Shown piece by piece: positions 27,210 through 36,700 of a stretch of DNA of 64,000 nt. Source of the stretch: Maribacter forsetii DSM 18668 (GTDB lineage: Bacteria; Bacteroidota; Bacteroidia; Flavobacteriales; Flavobacteriaceae); NCBI RefSeq assembly GCF_000744105.1, contig NZ_JQLH01000001.1:3100001-3164000 (forward strand), in the 5' to 3' direction. How positions within the stretch are numbered: the stretch's first letter is position 1; each line of letters begins with the position of its first letter. The position numbers and the translations under genes are program-made. The notes beneath the pieces are model-generated. The model was not told the origin of the DNA, searched no databases, and saw nothing but the letters and a program-made list of their open reading frames with translations.

Positions 27210-28448
27210 CTAGCTATATATTTTCTTTGCCACTTTACCAATACTTAATCCTTGAGCAAGAATCGATAACAATACAACAACGTAAGTTATGTAAAGTATT
27301 ATTTCTGCGGAAAGGTCTTCTGACAAACTAAGTGCCAACGCTATAGATATACCGCCGCGTAAGCCTCCCCAAGTTAAAATAGCTACTGTTTTTATAGGTT
27401 TACTTTCTTCATGTTTAAGTAAGCTATACGGTAATAATACAGATATAAATCGAGCAAAAAGCACCACGAATATAGACAAGAAGCCTAATGTTAGATATAA
27501 CGAATCAAATTTTAGCAGGTGTATTGACAACCCTATTAGAACGAACAGAATAGCATTAAATACATCATCTAGAACTTCCCAAATTTCATTCAGCATCTTT
27601 CGGGTTATTCCTTTATTTGAAGCAATATTAATTTTATTTCCAATGACCATACCCGAAACTACCATAGCCAACGGTCCGGATACATGAAGTAACGAAGCTA
27701 TTGCATAACCACCTATGACAATGGCTAAACTTATTAAAACCGCTAATTGCGGATTTTCATTAATAGATTTAATAACTCTATATCCTATATAACCTAAAAT
27801 CAAACCGTAAACAATTCCACCAACGGCTTCCATTAAAAATAGCTCGCCAATTGCACTACTTACGGATTCATTGCTATTTTCATCTAATCGTGCTACAATT
27901 AACAAACCAGAAAACACTACAACACCAATACCGTCATTAAACAAAGATTCACCTTCAATTTTTACTCCCAAACTTTTCTGAATATTTGCCTTTTTCAAAA
28001 TTGACATTACCGCTATAGGGTCTGTTGGTGAAATTAATGCTCCAAAAAGCAAAGCATGTATAAGAGGTAATTCTATACTTAAAAATTGAGCAAGATAATA
28101 GGTTAAAAATCCGACTATTGTAGTAGAAATAAGTACTCCGAACGTTGCAAACAATAATATGGATTTACGCTCTTTTTTTAGGTCATCGATATTAACATGT
28201 AAAGATCCAGCAAAAAGCAAGAAACTCAACATACCGTCCATTAACAGACTTCTAAAATCTGTATTGATTACCACATCGCAGAAGTAAAGATAAAATGCAG
28301 GAAATATATTTTGAGTCAATGTAATTAAAATGACCGTTGACAAAGCTAAAATCATTAACCCAATGGTTGATGGCAACTTTAACCACTTATAGTTGACGTA
28401 ACTAAAAAAGGCGGCAATTAAGAATATGATACTAAATGATTGAAACAT
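27210..28448 (-). CDS. CPA1-family Na+/H+ antiporter
   Basis: 412 aa polytopic inner-membrane protein with about 11-12 hydrophobic segments. CPA1/NhaP motifs are clear: LISPTDPIAVMSILK, KIEGESLFNDGIGVVVF (ion-binding Asp) and TWGGLRGGISIALALS. It lacks the long cytosolic tail and TrkA_C domain of larger relatives. It exchanges cytoplasmic Na+ or K+ for H+. It starts 10 bases after the Rieske-TPP gene and is followed 12 bases later by the Pycsar-effector-like gene. Confidence 0.88.
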   Translation of the reverse strand: MFQSFSIIFLIAAFFSYVNYKWLKLPSTIGLMILALSTVILITLTQNIFPAFYLYFCDVVINTDFRSLLMDGMLSFLLFAGSLHVNIDDLKKERKSILLFATFGVLISTTIVGFLTYYLAQFLSIELPLIHALLFGALISPTDPIAVMSILKKANIQKSLGVKIEGESLFNDGIGVVVFSGLLIVARLDENSNESVSSAIGELFLMEAVGGIVYGLILGYIGYRVIKSINENPQLAVLISLAIVIGGYAIASLLHVSGPLAMVVSGMVIGNKINIASNKGITRKMLNEIWEVLDDVFNAILFVLIGLSIHLLKFDSLYLTLGFLSIFVVLFARFISVLLPYSLLKHEESKPIKTVAILTWGGLRGGISIALALSLSEDLSAEIILYITYVVVLLSILAQGLSIGKVAKKIYS

Positions 28449-28458
28449 GTTTTCTTAT

Positions 28459-30408
28459 TTAAATCAAACTAGCGTCAGTGATTATTTCCAGTAATGCCGG
28501 ACCATCATGTGCTTTTAGTTTTTCTAAAGCAGGTATTAATTCTTCTATTTTGGTAACTCTAATACCAAGTGCCCCACAATTCTCTGCATACTTTGAAAAA
28601 TTAGCATTGTGTAAAGAAGTTTTCCAAACATCTAATTCAGCCGCTTTTTGCTCCTTTGAAATTTTACCGATTTCCGAGTTGTTTAAAAGCACATGCTTAA
28701 TGTTCATATTGTATTTCACCAAAGTCATCATCTCACCTAAATACTGACCAAAGCCACCATCACCTGAGACCGACCAAATAGGTCTTTCGTTGCCTTGAGC
28801 AGCCCAAGCGCCCATTGCCGCAGGCAATGCAAAACCTATAGAACCCAAGTAACCCGACATTAATACAGATTGATTTTTAGGTTCAAAATAACGACCAAAA
28901 GAATAGGTGTTGTTACCAACATCTACGGCAATAACCGCATTGTCTGGTACTACTTTGTTCATTGCATCAAATACTGCAATTGAACTTAGACCAACTGTAC
29001 TTTCATCTTGCAGCCTACTTGCTTTTTCCTCCTGCCATATCTCCCATCGTTTAGCAATTTCTGGACGTCTATCTACCGTATTTATTTTTCCTTCGGTTTG
29101 TCCTTCTATAATGGTCAAGGTTTCAGAAATCTCTCCCCATAGCGCAGCATCAACTTTATGAAATTTACTTAAAGCTGCTGGGTCATAATCTACCTGTATA
29201 ATAGGTTTTTTAGGCGTAATACCTGTATGATTAGAAAACGATGCTCCAAAAACAATCAATAAATCACTTTCGTTCATAAACCATGAAGCTATGGGCGTTC
29301 CGCTTCTTCCTAATACTCCACAACCTAATTCATGATGGTCAGAAATTTGTCCTTTTCCTTTAAAGGTGGTGATTACCGGACAGTTTAATTTTTCTGCAAA
29401 TGCGATTATAGCATTCATTTGAAAACGAGCGCCATGCCCTACGATTATTGCAGGCTGTTCAGATTCTGTAATCATACCTACTGCTTTCGCTACCATTTGT
29501 CTTGGTGGTGAAATATTAAAAGGTGTAATTCTATCTTCTGGAGTCTGTGCTTTTTCATTCTCTGGCTTTGGCATAAAGGCCACCTCATCTGGGAAAGTAA
29601 TATGAGATACATCTCTATTTATTAATGCGCTTTTAATCGCCAAGCTCATTAATTCACTATGCTTAGAGTTTTGTTGTACACTATGGTTAAAATTGGCTAC
29701 GGTTTGAAAAGCACCTACCAAATCTACTTCTTGAAAAGCACCTGTTCCCAATACTTGTGTATTTACCTGACCAGAAAGTGCCAACATTGGTGAACGGTCA
29801 ACCTTAGCATCCCACATACCTGTGAACATATTGGTAGAACCCGGACCTGCAATACCAAAGCAAACTGCGGGTTTCCCCATTAGTTTACCATAAGCAGATG
29901 CCGCAAATGCTGCAGCTCCTTCATGACGTATTCCAAAAAACCTGAAATTTCCTTTTTCTTCTTGACGCATCATAGCATCGGCAACCCCTAGGTTTGAGTG
30001 ACCAACCATACCAAAACCGGTATCAACACCCCAATTTACCATGGTTTCTATCATGACATCAGAAATCGTTTCTGCGTGTTTCTCTTCCTCTTCAATACCC
30101 ACAAAAATTTCATCGCCCTCTTCCTTTGTTGGAAAAGTTTCAATACCATCATCATAACCACCTGGCGGCACACCGGTACAAGGGTCAAAATCCCAACCGT
30201 GCCACGGGCAACGTAACAATCCGTTTTCAATAGAACCTTCGCCTAGAGGTCCACCTTGGTGTGGACACTTATTATCTAAAGCAGAAAATTTGCCTTTAAA
30301 ATGTGTTAAGCAAATACCTTTATGAGCAGCAGTAACGGTCATTACACGACCTTCTGCCAATCTCTTTTTACTATCTAACACTTTATGCCACACTACTTTC
30401 TTTTCCAT
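28459..30408 (-). CDS. Rieske domain fused to thiamine-pyrophosphate enzyme
   Basis: 649 aa fusion. Residues 1-105 are a Rieske [2Fe-2S] domain with C48-P-H50 and C67-P-W-H70 (CPHQGGPLG and CPWHGWDFDPCTG). Residues about 112-649 are a full TPP enzyme of the acetolactate synthase/pyruvate oxidase group: catalytic Glu163 in IRHEGAAAFAASAYG, central domain with FKGKGQISDHHELGCGVLG, and the TPP/Mg motif from GDG at 549-551 to NN at 576-577. No signal peptide. The reaction is unknown. The Rieske centre could take electrons from the TPP-bound intermediate, giving an oxidative decarboxylase without flavin (inference). Tightly placed between the YjeF_N and antiporter genes. Confidence 0.85.
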   Translation of the reverse strand: MEKKVVWHKVLDSKKRLAEGRVMTVTAAHKGICLTHFKGKFSALDNKCPHQGGPLGEGSIENGLLRCPWHGWDFDPCTGVPPGGYDDGIETFPTKEEGDEIFVGIEEEEKHAETISDVMIETMVNWGVDTGFGMVGHSNLGVADAMMRQEEKGNFRFFGIRHEGAAAFAASAYGKLMGKPAVCFGIAGPGSTNMFTGMWDAKVDRSPMLALSGQVNTQVLGTGAFQEVDLVGAFQTVANFNHSVQQNSKHSELMSLAIKSALINRDVSHITFPDEVAFMPKPENEKAQTPEDRITPFNISPPRQMVAKAVGMITESEQPAIIVGHGARFQMNAIIAFAEKLNCPVITTFKGKGQISDHHELGCGVLGRSGTPIASWFMNESDLLIVFGASFSNHTGITPKKPIIQVDYDPAALSKFHKVDAALWGEISETLTIIEGQTEGKINTVDRRPEIAKRWEIWQEEKASRLQDESTVGLSSIAVFDAMNKVVPDNAVIAVDVGNNTYSFGRYFEPKNQSVLMSGYLGSIGFALPAAMGAWAAQGNERPIWSVSGDGGFGQYLGEMMTLVKYNMNIKHVLLNNSEIGKISKEQKAAELDVWKTSLHNANFSKYAENCGALGIRVTKIEELIPALEKLKAHDGPALLEIITDASLI

Positions 30409-30426
30409 GGGTCGGTTTTTTTCCGG

Positions 30427-31083
30427 TTATTTAATTTTTATCAATTGGTATTCTTTAAAATCAGGCATTTGAATATTGAAATGCTCATAAACCGATTTTG
30501 GTATTCCCAAATCAGCCATAAATACTTCTACTCCGCTTGGTAATTTTTCCAAAAGATTTTTAGGAGCTGCCAATGTCATTACTTGGTTCGCTTTAAACCC
30601 TGATAATTCACCATCTTTAGAAATACCAACGGGAATGTCCAATGATATTCTAAATGCCGTTGATGCGTTTGCTAATGCAATACTTTTTACAAATGCATCT
30701 GACAACGGTAATCTTTGAGAGAATCCTAAATAGGCATCTACCCAAATATCCGTTGTTTCTGGAATACCATCTTTAGCTCCAAACAACAACGCTCTTTCTA
30801 ATTGTGCTTTTGGCAGGTCTTTGGTAATAGGAACTACCAAATCTAAATTCACATTAAACCCCCAAGCAGCAAGTCTGCGAGCAGCTACTAAACCGCCGCC
30901 GCCATTGTTTCCATTACCAACGCCAATAGTGATAACAGAGGTCTCATTTGCCTTTTTGGCGATTAATCTTGCTAGTTGAAGCCCCGCATTTTCCATCATC
31001 AATTCAATGGACAGATTGAATTTTTCAACCGCCCAATAATCCATCTCTTTAAAGGCTTCTAATGAAAGACTGGTCACCTGCAT
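30427..31083 (-). CDS. Stand-alone YjeF_N domain (NAD(P)HX epimerase-like)
   Basis: 218 aa single-domain protein with the YjeF_N Rossmann-like signature VGNGNNGGGGLVAARRLAAWG (about residues 54-74) and later IWVDAYLGFSQRLPLSDA. This family includes NAD(P)HX epimerases, which repair hydrated nicotinamide cofactors. Most bacteria carry the epimerase fused to the ATP/ADP-dependent dehydratase; here the dehydratase half is absent, so this is probably a second copy adapted to the operon. Starts 2 bases after the upstream stop. Confidence 0.8.
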   Translation of the reverse strand: MQVTSLSLEAFKEMDYWAVEKFNLSIELMMENAGLQLARLIAKKANETSVITIGVGNGNNGGGGLVAARRLAAWGFNVNLDLVVPITKDLPKAQLERALLFGAKDGIPETTDIWVDAYLGFSQRLPLSDAFVKSIALANASTAFRISLDIPVGISKDGELSGFKANQVMTLAAPKNLLEKLPSGVEVFMADLGIPKSVYEHFNIQMPDFKEYQLIKIK

Positions 31084-31085
31084 AT

Positions 31086-31820
31086 TTACTTTTTATAGAT
31101 ATTGATAGCTTCCGTGAAAAACTGTACCGCTTGTTCTTCTTTAATTTTTGTAGCAGGTAAAACTGCTCCTTTAAATCCGTCGTTTTTCCATTCACCTAAT
31201 GAAAGAGCATCAAACTTAGATGTATCTAAACCGTTATGACCTTTGTATCCGCTGATATAAAAATAGTGTTCATTGATCATGGTATCAGGTACAGCTAAAC
31301 CAAAGCCTATAGACAAATCATCAGAAATAATAACGTAAGCACCTGAATCAAAATGATGGGGCCAAATACGAATGTCCGATTCCAAACCATTTACCTCAAG
31401 CGTTTTTTCTAGACCTGACTGCGTTAAAGTTCTCAAATCTGCTAGCTCTTTTAACTTTGCTACATCTAGCTTAAATGTGAAAGAATCATCAATTGAATAC
31501 GGTAGGTCGTAATGAAAATCATAGGTATATGTCTTACCCAAAAATATATTCGCAGAATTCGTTAACCACTCCAATACTTGTTTATGGGTTTTACCTTCTA
31601 AAGCCAAAGAAGCATTGTTCTTAGGGGAATTCCATTCTAAAGAAAAGTTATTATAGTTTAAAGCAAGAACGTCCCCATCTGTTGATAACGGGTGTGTTTC
31701 TAAACGTTGCTTATCAGTTGACCAGCCAAGATTGGTATGACTATCATCTGCTTTCTTCTCTACAAAACTTATTCCTGCTGCAGCCAAATATTGTGCCGCT
31801 AAATGCATCATTTTATCCAT
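31086..31820 (-). CDS. Unknown protein of the Rieske-fusion operon
   Basis: 244 aa from ATG 31818-31820; the frame extends 9 codons to a GTG, but that overlaps the upstream stop region. No signal peptide and no membrane segment. It is rich in aromatic and acidic residues, with LAAQYLAAAGISFVEKKADDSH near the start, the paired-His stretch IRIWPHHFDSGAYVIISDD near residue 160 and HYFYISGYKGHNGLDTS near 195. The His/Asp cluster could bind metal or a cofactor. I do not recognise the family. Its place between a Rieske-glutamate-synthase-like gene (13 bases upstream) and a YjeF_N gene suggests a shared pathway. Confidence 0.7.
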   Translation of the reverse strand: MDKMMHLAAQYLAAAGISFVEKKADDSHTNLGWSTDKQRLETHPLSTDGDVLALNYNNFSLEWNSPKNNASLALEGKTHKQVLEWLTNSANIFLGKTYTYDFHYDLPYSIDDSFTFKLDVAKLKELADLRTLTQSGLEKTLEVNGLESDIRIWPHHFDSGAYVIISDDLSIGFGLAVPDTMINEHYFYISGYKGHNGLDTSKFDALSLGEWKNDGFKGAVLPATKIKEEQAVQFFTEAINIYKK

Positions 31821-31833
31821 CTTTATATTTTTT

Positions 31834-33447
31834 TTAAGCGTTAACACCGCCGTAATTAATTCCTGTTAAACGATGCATGTCATGATTAAAAGTAGATAGG
31901 TCATCAAAATTGAATTTTGAGATATCATCATGACCACAAGCTCTAGCAATGACCTTGATAAGATTATTTGTGGCATCAAAATAGTTATGTAATTGTTTTG
32001 CTGAAGAATCAATAATCAACCTACTACGCAATGATTCTTTTTGCGTTGCAATACCCACAGGGCAGTTATTACTACCACAAGCACGCATTCCCAAACAACC
32101 AATTGCCTGTAAAGCCGAATTAGAGACGGCAATAGCATCTGCACCTAACATAAGGGCTTTACCAAAATCTTCAGCAACTCTTAAACCTCCGGTAATAACC
32201 AAGGTTACATCTGTGGCACCTACTTTATCTAAATATTTTCTTGCTCTGGCCAAAGCAGGAATTGTAGGTACATTGATATTATCTCTTAATATGGTTGGTG
32301 CAGAACCTGTTCCCCCACCTCTACCATCTAAAATTATATAATCTACACCCACATCTAATGCAAACTGAATATCTTTTTCTATGTGACTTGCAGCAATTTT
32401 AAACCCTACCGGTATACCACCTGTACGTTCTCTTACCTGAGCTGCGAAAGATTTGAAGTCATCTACACCATAAAAATCTGGAAAAGTGGCTGGTGAAATT
32501 GCCGTCTCGCCTTCTTTTAAACCTCTTACCTCTGCAATTTCCTTACTTACTTTAGCACCTGGCAAATGACCTCCCGTACCTGTTTTTGCTCCTTGTCCGC
32601 CTTTAAAATGAAATGCCTGTACATTATCTAACTTATCCCAAGTAAAACCGAATTTTGCCGAAGCCAATTCGTAAAAATACTTGCTATTATTTTCTTGTTC
32701 TTGAGGTAACATACCGCCTTCTCCTGAACAAATACCCGTACCAGCCAGTTCTGCTCCTTTAGACAACGCTATTTTTGCTTCGCGTGACAAAGCACCAAAA
32801 CTCATATCACTCACAAAAAGGGGAATATCTAAATGTAAAGGCTTTTTAGCCTTTGGCCCAATTACCACCTTTGTAGCCACCTCATCTTCATCTAGCAACG
32901 GTCTACTTGCCAATTGGGCAGGCAAAAATTGAATATCGCTCCATTTTGGTAACGTATTTCTATCTACACCCATGGAAGCCGAAAAACCGTGATGCCCTAA
33001 ATTTTTAAGTCCGTTAGTAGCTAATTCCTTTATATACCCTGTATATGGTTCTGTTTCTTCAGGATGTGTATCTGCGTAAGCTCCCAAATAAGCATCTCTA
33101 TTAAAAGGTTGCGGACTGTCTACTAAATAAGCATCTATCTCTTCTTCATCTACAAATAGACTACCTCTCTCTATTTTAGTAGTAAACTTATGTAATACCT
33201 CAGCATTATTATATTCAGAAACCCCGGTATCTACTCTATAATCCCAACCGTGGACACCGCAAATAAGGTTATGACCATCTACATGACCGTCTGACATTAA
33301 TGCCCCTCTATGCAGACATCTACCGTACAATACAGAAATATCATCATCAAATTTTACGATTACTAAATCCAAACCATTGACTAATGCGTGTTCTGGTTTT
33401 TTATTTTCTAAAGTGTCTACTTGAGCAATTGCAATTGGTTTTTTCAT
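31834..33447 (-). CDS. Rieske domain fused to glutamate-synthase-like FMN enzyme
   Basis: 537 aa from the ATG at 33445-33447; the frame continues 20 codons upstream but has no family sequence there. Residues 1-100 hold a Rieske [2Fe-2S] domain with C44-L-H46 and C63-G-V-H66 (CLHRGALM, CGVHGWDYRVDTG). Residues about 165-520 are the FMN-binding barrel of glutamate synthase: FVSDMSFGALSREAK, FKGGQGAKTGTGGHLPG, ILDGRGGGTGSAPT, and the [3Fe-4S] cysteines C451, C457, C462 (CLGMRACGSNNCPVG). The glutaminase domain of GltB is missing. First gene of the operon. Substrate unknown; an oxidoreductase wired through Rieske, Fe-S and FMN centres is the direct reading. Confidence 0.87.
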   Translation of the reverse strand: MKKPIAIAQVDTLENKKPEHALVNGLDLVIVKFDDDISVLYGRCLHRGALMSDGHVDGHNLICGVHGWDYRVDTGVSEYNNAEVLHKFTTKIERGSLFVDEEEIDAYLVDSPQPFNRDAYLGAYADTHPEETEPYTGYIKELATNGLKNLGHHGFSASMGVDRNTLPKWSDIQFLPAQLASRPLLDEDEVATKVVIGPKAKKPLHLDIPLFVSDMSFGALSREAKIALSKGAELAGTGICSGEGGMLPQEQENNSKYFYELASAKFGFTWDKLDNVQAFHFKGGQGAKTGTGGHLPGAKVSKEIAEVRGLKEGETAISPATFPDFYGVDDFKSFAAQVRERTGGIPVGFKIAASHIEKDIQFALDVGVDYIILDGRGGGTGSAPTILRDNINVPTIPALARARKYLDKVGATDVTLVITGGLRVAEDFGKALMLGADAIAVSNSALQAIGCLGMRACGSNNCPVGIATQKESLRSRLIIDSSAKQLHNYFDATNNLIKVIARACGHDDISKFNFDDLSTFNHDMHRLTGINYGGVNA

Positions 33448-33713
33448 GAGTTTTTCTAATTGTTGATTATTAAAGTCGAAGAGGCAAAATAAGCACTTGT
33501 ACTGCATGAGCTTATTAACATAAGGCTATGCACGAAAATAACGCTCATTATTACTTAAGCAATTTTTTCAACTAATTCGCTTCTCTCTTTACTCTCTTTT
33601 TATTTTTTTAGTCTGATGTTTTTAACGCTTTTACAACATTATATTTTGTAACTTTTTTCTTACATTTTAACAAACGCAGAAACTAGTATAATATTTCTTG
33701 GCAAGTCGCTATC

Positions 33714-36700
33714 TTAAAAATTGAAGCCTAATGCAAAAACTATTCTACCACCGTCCGTACTATTAAAATATCCTATGTTAGCTGTAAATGCTTCAGCCCC
33801 AATAAGCCAAGCCGATGCACCTACTGAATTATGCCATTTATTTGAAGTATCATCTTCAACCCAAACCCTACCATAATCGAAACTACCGGTAAGTCCGAAT
33901 CTAAAAGGCACAAGACTGGTTCTTAACCCTCCTAAAGGAAACCTTAAATCTGTATTCTGATAAAAAGATTGTTTTCCAGTAAATCTTTCGTTTCTAAATC
34001 CTCTTAAGCTATTGATACCGCCAATAGTTGCTGCATGGTAAAATTCAAAATTATCACCGATCAATGCTTCACCTGCAATCTTGGTTGCAAAAACGATACT
34101 TCCACTTTTAGTTAACTTGTGATCTATGATCAATTGTGGTTGTATGTACGCAAAACTATTATCTGCTTCGGTATTATCTATATTCGTTTTATAACCAATG
34201 GTCAGCCCTGCATCTAATCCCAAGGTTGGAAAAGCGGCACTATTTTTATTTTTGAAGTTATAAGCAGTTTCTACACCTGCATAGGTTTGCCTATCAAAAA
34301 ATGCATTCGTCTGTGGTAGTTGTGCTACAAAACGATCGGCTGTATTATCAACCTCAAAAGATTCTACTAAAGGTTTAAAATAGAAAGAACCTCCGTTAAT
34401 ACCTTCCCATTGCAATGACACTGCTGCTTTAAATTTACTAATTCTAATTCTATTAAAATCTAAATCGACCTCATCAGCGTCATAAAGTGTTTCATTACCA
34501 AAGCCGAAGAAATTTTCTGAAAAACTAGGACTTGTGTATAAACCCTCTAAACCAAAATTCCAGTTATGAAAAATATTCGAAAACTCCCCTTTATATGACA
34601 AATCAAAACCTGATGTACTGCCGTAATATGCAGCATTAATGCTATGCTTATACGTAAATGGATTACGTTGTAAACTATATGAGGTATGATTGCTTATTAC
34701 TCCTAATTTTACTCCATCATCTGGGTTGAATGCTATTATAGGTAACAACTGATTAAAATTATATTTTACTTTTTTATGATCGTAATTATTTAATTCATAA
34801 TCATTTACCAACCATTTTTTAGATCTTTTATTTACAATGGTATTCTCCTTATCCTTGTAATCATAAAGTTTTACCTTTCGCGTGTTTTTAAAGTCGTATG
34901 TATCATTTTTCTTTCCACCTACTATTTTAATTTTTATAGGATGGTCTCCCTCACCTTCTACCGTGAACGTATCTTTTCCATCCAAGCCAAATAGCCAAAT
35001 TTCTTTGGTAATGTCATTCGAAAATGTATGATTTAAAAGACCTAAATCTTTACGGTCTATTTTTACCGTAGTCTTACCATCCGCTAATCTAGTTATGGTA
35101 AAATCATCTGCTTTCTGTGTTCCTGTAACAACTTGAAACTTGTTCAAATAGAGATAATATGCTTTTGTTATTTTTTTAAGATTATCTCTTCTACCTTTTA
35201 ATTTCTGTTTAATATCATCTATGATCGGTCCTTTTATCTCATCAGGAATTGCTTCAAAAGCATTTTCAATATCAGCATCTGATAACTGATCTTGAATATG
35301 ATTGGTTTGCTTCTCCCACTCTTCCCAACCAGAAGCATGAATAAAAGTTAAATCTAAATGATAAGGAGATGATGCAAACCATTTTACACTTCTAAGGTCT
35401 TCATCATAAGTTTGCATTTTACGTAGCCCTGGTATTACTCTTGTTAGAAAACTGATTAAAGTACCGTCGTACTTTGAAAATGCTTGGTCACGGTCTCTTG
35501 GTATTGGACTACAATACTCCGTTCCGTCTTCATTCTTATAAAGCGCCCAACGCCATTGGTCTTCATGTCTGTCCCAATCTCCCAAAAGCATATCGAATAT
35601 TCTTGCACGGATATAAGAAGACTCATCTACTACCGATTTACCCGATCTGTTTATTTCTTGTAAAACATCTGCAGTACTTAATATTTTTAACGGTTTTCCA
35701 AAACTTTCAGCTTCTACTTGAGTATCGCCTACATGCTCTTCAATCATATACAATTCATCACCAAACTCATCATTATAAACTCCTAATGTTTCTTGTTTAG
35801 GAATGTAGTATAAAATAGGATTGGTATGATTGACACCAACTGCATTAGATAACCCACCTACAACGAAAGGAGTATATGGATTTGAAGTCGTATAAAAATC
35901 GGCTAAAAATTTATCTACGGTTGTACCGTCTAAAACATCTCCAATGTAAGTTTCTTGAAAAGCATTCGCTTGTAAAAACTTTATGGTACTCTTTTTTAAG
36001 GCACGCATAACATACTGCTTACCTTCTTTATCCTCTAATCTAAGTGATTTTGATTGTTGTCCGCCTCCTCGCTTCAACGGGGTTAAACCTCCCATTAAAG
36101 TATCTAAGAAAACTACTGGTGCGTTAACTTCTTTACCATAGAATTCTCTGTAATGTTCACCCCATAGCGCTTTATAGAATCCGCTTTTTGTTGCAGCTTC
36201 TTTCGTATAAATAGCCGCTGATTTTTTAGCCCCTAGATTTTTATCGAAGTTGTAAACCTGTAAATCTTCAGTTTCGCTTTTTAGTACAGTAGTCTTAAAA
36301 ACTTCATTAAAAGAACCATTTTCTAAAGCATAGTAATTTGCCTTTACACTACCGTCAGTTGTAATATCTAGGCGAACATAACCTTTTTTAGCGATAGAAA
36401 AATCATCTGGTTCACCATTTTTAACGGATTCGATTTTACCAGCAGCACCACTTGTAATTTGAGGAACACTACCATTAATATATTGCAAATTTTTACCTTG
36501 ACCCGACAAGAAAATAACGTTGTCTGAACCTCTAGCTATTGTTTTCAACCTGTTTCTAAGCGTTCTGTACTGCTTATTTTGAAATTCTTGAGTAGAGAAG
36601 CCACCGATACTACTAAAAAAACCCTGCCTACTATTTGTTTTTATGGGGTGATATAATGCAACAAATACGATTTTACCTTGTGCTTTTTTTATTCGATTTT

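Noticed and set aside
35474..35800. 108-codon plus-strand frame inside the Omp85-like gene
   Set aside because: Antisense shadow; composition unlike real proteins of this genome.
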